From contig JAAMXY010004260.1 in NCBI GenBank assembly GCA_019677205.1, forward strand, positions 1 to 20,913: 20,913 nt of DNA, in the 5' to 3' direction. This document shows, piece by piece, positions 6,496 to 13,402 of this stretch. A program made the translations under genes and the position numbers. The notes below the pieces were generated by a model. It was not told where the DNA came from and searched no databases. It saw only the letters and a list, made by a program, of their open reading frames with translations. Numbering within the stretch: the first letter of the stretch is position 1; the number at the start of each line of letters is the position of its first letter. This stretch comes from Pinguiococcus pyrenoidosus. Its lineage: Eukaryota; Sar; Pinguiophyceae; Pinguiochrysidales; Pinguiochrysidaceae.

Positions 6496-9400
6496 ATGCG
6501 CCGCTTTCTGGCGCCTCTCCTGGGCCTCTTCCTGCTCACCGGTGCCGATGGCTGGCGGCCATGGCTGGACATGGCTAGTAAGAGCTCGTTTGCGCCGTCC
6601 ATGTTCGTTGTGAAAGTCTCTGAGCGGAGAGAACGCGCTTCCCACTCGGCGCACGCTGTAGTTCAAATGTCCCTTGGAGACACGCTGGGCGTGGCGGTGC
6701 TGACGGAACGGTCCCTCCGACTCCGCGAAAACCCGGCGCTCAGTGCTCTGTCGGTGATGGACGCGGTGCTTCCCGTCGTCGTGTTCACGAAGGCGGCCGC
6801 GCGAGCTGGCGAAGATCTTCAGCGCGGTTTCTTTGAAGCGTTGCAGGGCCTGCAAAGAAGCCTGGAGGACCTGGGCTCGAGCTGCTTGGTCCTCCGCCAG
6901 CTCGACGACGGGTCGCTGGTCGGACTTGACGGCGAGGCCCAGGCCCTTGCCGGCGCTAAAGCGGGCAGAGTGGTGTTCAACATGCCCAGGAGCACCCCTC
7001 TCCGAGAATCGCTTCCCGAAGACGCGGTGACGGCCCTGTCCTCCGCGAAGAAAACGCAAGTCGCGTTCTACGACGACCTGCACGATGTTCTGAAGGCTTG
7101 CCGAGGATGCAACACCTTCGAGGCGTTCGAGGCGCGCCTGCAGGCCGCCTCCCAGCAGCGAGTTGATCGGCAGCGTCGGAACCAGGACGAGGACGAGGTT
7201 TCGCTACCTCCTTTGCCCAAAGGTCTCGAGATCCCCTCCGTCTCTTCGTTGACCTTTGAAGACTTCGCGTCGAAAATGCAGTGGGAGAAGAACGCGCGGT
7301 CGGATGTGCCTTTCGGAGCGTGGAGGCCGGAAGCTCGCGGTTCGCTGCGGCTTGATGAAGACGGCGCCTGGGAGGTGCTGAAGACCCTGCTCAAGCGTGG
7401 CGAAGAGGGGCTTGCGCAGACCTACCTGGCGCCCGGCCTCCAAGCATTGAGCAAAAGCTCGGAGGGACTTGATCTAGATGCCGCCTTGGTCAAGAGATCA
7501 CTTTCAGCCCAGGGCGCGACCGGTGCATTGGCGCACGGCGAGTGCGCGTACCGGATGCTCACGCCCTTTGTGGAGAGCGGGGCGCTGTCCCACGTGAGCA
7601 TGCTCACCGCGCGAGCGAGCGCGACGGGAAAGGGTGTCCAGCGGCTCCCTAAACCAGTCGAAGTGGAGATTGCGAAGCGGCACTTGTGGCACACGCATCT
7701 CATGCTTGGCCATGCCCCGCGAGCTCACCCGAGATTTCTGGCGTCCCCTTCCGATGGCTTCAAGTTCAAGTACTGGCAGCACAACGGGGCCATTGTGCGA
7801 TATGCCGAATCGATGCCAGAGGAGGCTGCCGAGGGTGGTATGCCAACTCTAATCTTCGTGCATGGCTTCGGCGCTTCCAGCGACCAGTGGAGACATCAAC
7901 TGGAGTTCTTCCGGAAGACGCACCGCGTGCTGGCGATCGATCTGCCCGGATTTGGACAGAGTGAGAAGCCCTGCATCTCGTATAACCAGTACACTTGGCG
8001 CAACAGCGTGATGGACTTCGCACGAGAGGTTGGGAATCCCTCAGGGAGCCCGCTATTCCTGGCGGGAAACTCGCTGGGGGGCTACATCGCAGCCGCTGCG
8101 TCGGCGGAGATGAAGGACGAGGTCTCAGGGCTTATTCTGCTGAACTCCGCTGGGCTGATCCTGTCGCCGGAAGAGTATGCTGCGCTGCGGGTAAACCTGG
8201 ACGACCAGGATGTGGAAGAATGGACTCGGGTGGACAAGACCGCGTTTAAGAAGCAGCCTTTGCCGAGTCCGCTTCTCCGATTCGTCTCCGGTGGAGCCGT
8301 CGGCTTCTTCAATCTTCAGATCCGGGGTCTCGCGCGCCGGCTTTATACGGGAAGGCCCACGGGCTCCGACGCAAGGCAGTACAACAACATCAAGCGCGAC
8401 GCCGCTGACCCTGGGATGTTGGATGTGTTCGTGGCGGGCGCCAAGCTCCCGCCCCCGACCCCGTTGAACGAGCTCTTCAAGACTTTCGGCGGGCCGATTC
8501 TTGTTATCCAGGGCCTTGCCGACCCCTTGAGCGACGCAAAGGCCCGAGCAGATGGCATGCTGGCAGCGGCGGCGCTTGAGAATCAGGTGCGCGTCGTGGC
8601 AATGGACAGCGCCGGCCACTGTCCGCATCATGAGATTCCGGAGGAAGCGAACAGAGAGATCTCCCTGTTCCTGGACACCATTGAAGAGCACCGCGGTTCC
8701 ATGGAGGCGAAGGACGAGCCGGCTATCGACGACATCAGCGCAATTGAAGCCCCCGAGCTGAAGGACGGATGGACAAGCTTCCGGCAGATTGTTTTGCCAG
8801 GAGTCGTGCAGTCCCTCTCCAATCCATCCCACGGCGAGGGCACGGCCGCAGAGGTTGTGAAAGACTCTGCCGAAAGCGAAACAGGCGAAGCAAGCGAAGC
8901 AAGTGAACCGCCCCGCTCGCTCGCCCCGGAGGAAGGATTGGATTCATCACACGGCGATGGCCCGGCCGCGGAGGTCGCGGCGATATCCGCCGAGAGCGAA
9001 ACAACGGACCCTGTCGGCCCGAAGCCAAGTAGTTCCGATGCGGTGTCGCGTGGGCCGCATGAAGAAGTCGGCGGTGAGGCTAAAGAAGAAGAGGAGGCCC
9101 CTGCACCGCAGAAAGAGGACTTTGCTTTCATGGAGGACAGCGAAGTTGCAGAAAGACTCCTGGATGTTGAAAGTGATGTACTTGAAGCAGCAGGTAGACA
9201 CGCCTCCGACACGGAACGAGGAGAAGCTGAGCTGGATCCCCCAAGCGTGAAGAAGGATCTGCACATCGCCGAGGACGTGTTGGAAGGGCCTTTACTCGAC
9301 GAGCTAGGCTTTGCTGTCCGAGAGGGCGACGCGGCTGAACGGGAAGAAGGCGCGGGGGCTGTGAAGGTTCCTCAGACCACGCCAGACCCGTCGTCCACGG

Positions 9401-12400
9401 CGCTTGATGAGAAAAAGGCCAACGCATTGGAAGAGGTCGGCGCGTTGGAAGAGGCCGACACGTTGGAACAGGCCGACGCGTTGGAAGAGCTCGAAGCAGC
9501 GGAGGAGACCCACATCCAGGACGAGGTCCGACTACTGCAGGAGCCTGGGAGAGTGAATGAGGACGAGGCCTCTTCCACAGCGATGGAGGACAACTTCGCG
9601 GGTGTCCACAGCGAAGCCTCCAGCGAAGAGAGCGAAGCTGCAAAGGCTTCCCCGGTAGAACCCGAGGCGGAGCTGAGTGGCGCGGCTGCATCCTTCCAGG
9701 ACTTGGATACGGATGAAGTTGTTGCTTCTGCTACGTTGCAACCCTCTGGCGACGAAGTCTCCACGCTTGGCGAGCCGGAAGTCGATTCGGATGTGTCCGA
9801 CGGATTCGTGGGGGGAAAGCCAAACGTCGAGGAGAAGGACGTCGAGTCAGACGAAGACTTCAGTCCGGCGCTGGGTCGCACATCCAACACCTTGGAATCG
9901 AAGGAAGGGCCTTCCGAGTCGAGCAAGGAGCTCGAAGCTGAAACCATGGAGCCGCCGGAAGAGGCTCGGCCGAGAAGGAAGCCCGTGGTAAGGGAGGTTC
10001 CCGACAGGATGTCGATGCAGGATTACCGCCAGCGAATTCTGCAGTTTGATTGGGGTACGCGTGGAGTTCCAAGTGTCCAAGACACGGTCGTCGAGGAAGA
10101 TCTCACGAGCCGCACTGCAGAGAAGGAAGAGCCCATCAGCGTCGATGCCGAGGACGCCACGACCGCACTTCCCGACGAGCCAGAGCCTGCCGAGGAGGCG
10201 CTGCTTCAACCAGAGACCCCTCTGGAAACTTCTGAGCACCTTGCTGACGCCCTTCGGCCAGACGAAGAGGATGATGTTGTAGAAGCTGAGAAACTGGGCG
10301 TGGAAGCTTCTGAGCCAGATGCTCCAGCCCTTGGAGACGCTGACAACGAGTCCCTCAACCGCGGTGGCGATGATCTGGAGAAGCGGGCGCCTCAAGCACC
10401 CGATGAAGAGGCAGGGGACTATCTTCGAGGTGCCGATGCAGAGCTCGGCCAAGGGCTGGAAACTGGCGGCGAGTCCCGCCAAGACACAGAAACGGATTAC
10501 GCACTTGGCGAGCTGTCAACAGCTGCAGCTCCTCACCTCTCGACCGACGACAGCATCGGAAAGGAAGAGGCAGCAGGCACATCAAGGACGCCAGAAGCCC
10601 TCGCCGACGACTACGGTAGCGCATCGCTTCGTTCCCCGTCGCAAGGGTTAGGCAACCTCTCGGACCACGCCTCTGATGCTCCTGTGGCCGACGAGGCCGA
10701 CAGCAAGGGCGTTGAAGACCTCGAAGCCCCGCGCAAGACTGATGCCGATGCTGATGACGAAGAGTATGCGCGGAAATCGGCGTCTGATGCTCCGAAGGAA
10801 GATGCGCTGCAGGGAGCGACCGCTGTCGAAGACATCGAAGACGTCCGCCGCAAGCTGATGAAAGCCTTCATCTCGTCCAGCGACGTGGAAAGCGCGGATG
10901 GCGGCGCACCAGACGAGGCCAGCACAGACGAGAAGATCAGTGGAAGCGACGTCCAGACGTTTCTTTTCTCGATCGGACCCGTGGAGGGAGAAGATCGCCC
11001 GGCGGAGGGACCGCGAGATGATGGTGCTTCAGACGCACGAGCAGGTCAAGGCGCCGGTGCGGGGAGCGTTGCGGAGGATGAAATCACAGGCCTGGGGGAT
11101 TTTCATCACTACATGGAAGCCCTGTCCTCTACAATTCCGAAGAAGAAAGACCCTGACTCTCCAGACTTTCGTCTGCCAGCTGCTCTGGAGTACATGCAAG
11201 GCCTGACTTCCCCCTATCCAAGAAGGCCCAGAGAGGCGAGCGATGCAGAAAAGCCTTCTCCTCCCAGGAACGGCTACATCGATGCGCTTGGGGCGCCCGA
11301 GGTATCCAAAGCGCCAAGCGTTCCTCCCGACAGCACTGTACCGAGCTTTGGGAGCTACATGGACTCCCTCAACACCAACAGTGACGAGCGAACCAACAAG
11401 GATCAGCCGTCGCGTTCCGCAGAAGGCGAGGAGGCTGATGGCCCGATTTCTCAGGAGGAAGCTACGATCCAACCTGCGGATCAGCAGCCTCTGACTGTGG
11501 ACCACGTGGGCCCAGCTCCCTTGTACGGTGCTGCACGAGATCAGCATCTGGAGTCTTCGAAAGCCGCCGCGGAAGATGAGGAGCAAACGTCTCAGCTTCA
11601 AAGCTGGTCTTCCCCGTCAAAAGCAAAGGAGACGGTGCCAGAGACCACACCGGAGGCTTTCCGTTCGGATTCTGTCCATGTCGACCCAGCGGTGGAACCT
11701 TTGAGCGATGGGTCGAACGTAGGATGGGCATCCTACATCGATTCCTTGTCAGGAAGGAAGGCTGAGCAGCCCAAAGGGACTCCGGGTGAGGAGATGCCTT
11801 CACAGCAAGCGCCCGTTTCTTCGGGTGATCACTTAGCCGGAGCGGAAATGGAGGAAGTCAAGCACTTGGGGTCGGAAGGAGAGAGACAAAGCTTTGGCTC
11901 CTACATGGATGTCATATCGCAAGCTGCCTCAGTTCCAGCTGCCTCAGTTCCAGCTGCCTCAGTTCCAGCTGCAGGATCTGGAAGTGACGATAAGGGGCAC
12001 GGTACTCCGAGGGACTATTTGGGGTCTCTTGCCTTTGGCGGCGGGCTCCACTCGCCAACAAGTGAGCCTACGTCCCCAGCAAGCGAGGCTGCGTCGCCAG
12101 CAAGGGAGGAGGTTGCGTTGCCAGCAAGCGAGACCGCAGAGGACGGATTTGGAGTAGATGGCCCGTACGTGTCCGAGTCGATGTTCTACTTGGACGACAT
12201 CAGTCCACAAGTTGAGAGCGGGAATCCGTCCTCACCTCCCGCAGCAGGAAACCCTGAAGGGTCGTCGGAGCGGAGCTACTTGGACGGCCTCTCCTTCGGG
12301 CTTTCGCGTCTGAAGGATCCGTTGGAAGCACGACACCACCAGATGCCCACTGAGATCGGCGCCGAGGCAGTCGACTCGGGCAGAACGAAGCAGGTCGAGC

Positions 12401-13002
12401 CTGATGCTCCACCATCGCTGAGCTACTTGGACAAGCTTGCTTGCCCTCAGCTCGACGAGGCTAGCCTCGAATCGTCCACGCAGCAGGATAAGCCGATCGA
12501 CCTGCCGCCTTCGGTGCAAGGGCTTAGCTACTTGGACCATCTCGACCATGCCGATTCCGCAACGGAAGCCGAGCCCGAGAGCAGGGATACCTCCGGACTG
12601 GGCCAATCTCTTCGCGGCGGGGGCGAGGGAATAGGCGGATCCCAAGCTGCTGTGGCAAGCAGTCCACCTGCTTTCAACGGCCATGCTGGCGACTTCTCTT
12701 CGACATGGGGAAGCACTTCGCACCTCCACCCAAATGGAGTAGGGCTCCACCAAGAAGCGAACGGCGTCCAGTGGGACGGTCGCGAGGTCGGGAACGGATA
12801 TGCAGTCCCCGATGCCCCGGTCGATGAAGGACACAGCTCCGATCATCCCGTGCATCCCAGCTCCGATCATCCCGTGCATCCCGAGGAACTACGAGAGGGA
12901 GTCTTCCCTAGCATCCCCCTGCCGGGCGCTGCGAGCAGCTTCCTCGAGTCCCTCGCCAGGACGCAGGCCAATCTGTATCAGCGGCCATCCGGGGATGCGT
13001 AA
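6496..13002 (+). CDS. Photolyase-like N-domain / alpha-beta hydrolase fusion with long acidic repeat tail, probably plastid-targeted
   Basis: This is a single-exon gene for 2,168 aa. Residues 1-19 form a signal peptide (hydrophobic LAPLLGLFLLTG), with ADG then W20 at the likely cleavage site. An SSFAPS stretch at 30-35 recalls the ASAFAP motif of red-plastid bipartite presequences. Residues ~65-215 match the Rossmann-like N-domain of photolyases (VLTERSLRLRENPALSALS, then VVVF, a long helix, SCLVLR, VVFNM). Residues ~285-400 resemble a worn-down start of the FAD-binding part, but most of that domain is absent. Residues ~425-735 are an alpha/beta hydrolase: oxyanion HGFG (456-459), nucleophile S526 in GNSLGG, acid D676, H708. 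The same domain order occurs in Arabidopsis At4g25290. Residues ~735-2168 are Glu/Asp/Ser/Ala-rich and probably disordered, an extension I do not know from other members. The tail has short internal repeats and twelve Y-[LMI]-[DEG]-x-[LI] motifs. The substrate is unknown and DNA repair is unlikely. The start has A at -3. Confidence 0.85.
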   Translation: MRRFLAPLLGLFLLTGADGWRPWLDMASKSSFAPSMFVVKVSERRERASHSAHAVVQMSLGDTLGVAVLTERSLRLRENPALSALSVMDAVLPVVVFTKAAARAGEDLQRGFFEALQGLQRSLEDLGSSCLVLRQLDDGSLVGLDGEAQALAGAKAGRVVFNMPRSTPLRESLPEDAVTALSSAKKTQVAFYDDLHDVLKACRGCNTFEAFEARLQAASQQRVDRQRRNQDEDEVSLPPLPKGLEIPSVSSLTFEDFASKMQWEKNARSDVPFGAWRPEARGSLRLDEDGAWEVLKTLLKRGEEGLAQTYLAPGLQALSKSSEGLDLDAALVKRSLSAQGATGALAHGECAYRMLTPFVESGALSHVSMLTARASATGKGVQRLPKPVEVEIAKRHLWHTHLMLGHAPRAHPRFLASPSDGFKFKYWQHNGAIVRYAESMPEEAAEGGMPTLIFVHGFGASSDQWRHQLEFFRKTHRVLAIDLPGFGQSEKPCISYNQYTWRNSVMDFAREVGNPSGSPLFLAGNSLGGYIAAAASAEMKDEVSGLILLNSAGLILSPEEYAALRVNLDDQDVEEWTRVDKTAFKKQPLPSPLLRFVSGGAVGFFNLQIRGLARRLYTGRPTGSDARQYNNIKRDAADPGMLDVFVAGAKLPPPTPLNELFKTFGGPILVIQGLADPLSDAKARADGMLAAAALENQVRVVAMDSAGHCPHHEIPEEANREISLFLDTIEEHRGSMEAKDEPAIDDISAIEAPELKDGWTSFRQIVLPGVVQSLSNPSHGEGTAAEVVKDSAESETGEASEASEPPRSLAPEEGLDSSHGDGPAAEVAAISAESETTDPVGPKPSSSDAVSRGPHEEVGGEAKEEEEAPAPQKEDFAFMEDSEVAERLLDVESDVLEAAGRHASDTERGEAELDPPSVKKDLHIAEDVLEGPLLDELGFAVREGDAAEREEGAGAVKVPQTTPDPSSTALDEKKANALEEVGALEEADTLEQADALEELEAAEETHIQDEVRLLQEPGRVNEDEASSTAMEDNFAGVHSEASSEESEAAKASPVEPEAELSGAAASFQDLDTDEVVASATLQPSGDEVSTLGEPEVDSDVSDGFVGGKPNVEEKDVESDEDFSPALGRTSNTLESKEGPSESSKELEAETMEPPEEARPRRKPVVREVPDRMSMQDYRQRILQFDWGTRGVPSVQDTVVEEDLTSRTAEKEEPISVDAEDATTALPDEPEPAEEALLQPETPLETSEHLADALRPDEEDDVVEAEKLGVEASEPDAPALGDADNESLNRGGDDLEKRAPQAPDEEAGDYLRGADAELGQGLETGGESRQDTETDYALGELSTAAAPHLSTDDSIGKEEAAGTSRTPEALADDYGSASLRSPSQGLGNLSDHASDAPVADEADSKGVEDLEAPRKTDADADDEEYARKSASDAPKEDALQGATAVEDIEDVRRKLMKAFISSSDVESADGGAPDEASTDEKISGSDVQTFLFSIGPVEGEDRPAEGPRDDGASDARAGQGAGAGSVAEDEITGLGDFHHYMEALSSTIPKKKDPDSPDFRLPAALEYMQGLTSPYPRRPREASDAEKPSPPRNGYIDALGAPEVSKAPSVPPDSTVPSFGSYMDSLNTNSDERTNKDQPSRSAEGEEADGPISQEEATIQPADQQPLTVDHVGPAPLYGAARDQHLESSKAAAEDEEQTSQLQSWSSPSKAKETVPETTPEAFRSDSVHVDPAVEPLSDGSNVGWASYIDSLSGRKAEQPKGTPGEEMPSQQAPVSSGDHLAGAEMEEVKHLGSEGERQSFGSYMDVISQAASVPAASVPAASVPAAGSGSDDKGHGTPRDYLGSLAFGGGLHSPTSEPTSPASEAASPAREEVALPASETAEDGFGVDGPYVSESMFYLDDISPQVESGNPSSPPAAGNPEGSSERSYLDGLSFGLSRLKDPLEARHHQMPTEIGAEAVDSGRTKQVEPDAPPSLSYLDKLACPQLDEASLESSTQQDKPIDLPPSVQGLSYLDHLDHADSATEAEPESRDTSGLGQSLRGGGEGIGGSQAAVASSPPAFNGHAGDFSSTWGSTSHLHPNGVGLHQEANGVQWDGREVGNGYAVPDAPVDEGHSSDHPVHPSSDHPVHPEELREGVFPSIPLPGAASSFLESLARTQANLYQRPSGDA
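8827..9006 (+). repeat. Duplicated 120-bp segment in the acidic tail
   Basis: SHGEGTAAEV...SAESET (from 8827) and SHGDGPAAEV...SAESET (from 8947) are two copies of a 40-residue unit offset by exactly 120 bp. They mark the start of the low-complexity tail right after the hydrolase domain. Confidence 0.6.
9421..9492 (+). repeat. Four 18-bp tandem units in the acidic tail
   Basis: Four six-codon units (consensus [AT]-L-E-[EQ]-[VAL]-x) lie at 9421, 9439, 9457 and 9475. They encode an LEEVGALEEADTLEQADALE-type helix-forming stretch. Confidence 0.7.
11922..11972 (+). repeat. 15-bp tandem repeat (AASVP)
   Basis: Three exact 15-bp units (AGCTGCCTCAGTTCC) at 11922, 11937 and 11952, plus a partial fourth, encode (AASVP)n. 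Exact identity at the DNA level suggests recent slippage. Confidence 0.85.
12834..12881 (+). repeat. 24-bp perfect tandem duplication
   Basis: Two identical 24-bp copies (12834-12857 and 12858-12881) encode SSDHPVHP twice near the C-terminus of the hydrolase protein. Confidence 0.85.
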
Positions 13003-13402
13003 GGTGCGAGTTGTCGTCACTGGAGGTGCAGCGCAATTCATGGGCGCTCCTCTCTTGGTAGTAGTAGTACAGCAACACTTCCGAGATGACGAGGGTCATA
13101 AGCAGATCCTTCGCCATCGCACGGGTTTCCAATCTGTAGACCCTGCGAAAAGTCGAGTTCCGTGGAAGCCATGTAAGCTACGCGTTCGAGCCTGCTCTCA
13201 GCATCGCCGGGGACCGTGCCTAGGAGCCACGTCGCCGGGTATGTTGTTCGCCTAGTCGCCGATAGCTCCCGCGCGAGCGCTCAATCGCGGAGCGCCACAT
13301 GGCTTGCGCAGATAGTTTCTTAGATCATTGATGTGGTGCCGAGACGATAGATGAAGCTTGCGATGAACGAAAGACTTCCTGACTATTCATTTGTGCGCCA
13401 AT
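13003..13402. other. Convergent 3' intergenic region
   Basis: These 400 bp separate the stop codons of two convergent genes and should hold both 3' ends and poly(A) sites. No canonical AATAAA or RNA gene was picked out. A short minus-strand ORF (12908-13132) with a hydrophobic stretch is present, but it overlaps the hydrolase coding end and has no recognisable family. Confidence 0.4.

Larger units (their letters stand above)
11098..12963 (+). repeat. Dispersed Y-[LMI]-[DEG]-x-[LI] motif array in the hydrolase tail
   Basis: Twelve short motifs lie in the last third of the protein. Their aromatic residues are Y1539, Y1566, Y1594, Y1621, Y1747, Y1803, Y1841, Y1898, Y1928, Y1977, Y2012 and a variant F2149. 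Examples are HYMEAL, GYIDAL, SYMDSL, SYIDSL, SYLDGL, SYLDKL and SFLESL. The first four are 27, 28 and 27 residues apart; later spacing varies from 30 to 137. The motifs are conserved while the linkers differ, as expected for short binding 'stickers' in a disordered chain. The binding partner is unknown. Confidence 0.8.

Noticed and set aside
6487-7083. 198-aa minus-strand ORF opposite the photolyase domain
   Set aside because: The plus strand carries a signal peptide and a recognisable domain here; the antisense frame is Arg/His-rich noise.
8628-9947. Minus-strand Ser-rich ORFs opposite the acidic tail of the hydrolase
   Set aside because: Ser-rich translations are the mirror of Glu/Ala-rich codons on the other strand. 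The plus frame is continuous for 2,168 codons.
12908-13132. Minus-strand 74-aa ORF with a hydrophobic segment near the hydrolase stop codon
   Set aside because: It overlaps coding sequence of the hydrolase, is short and matches no family. It could be a real small protein, but nothing supports it.
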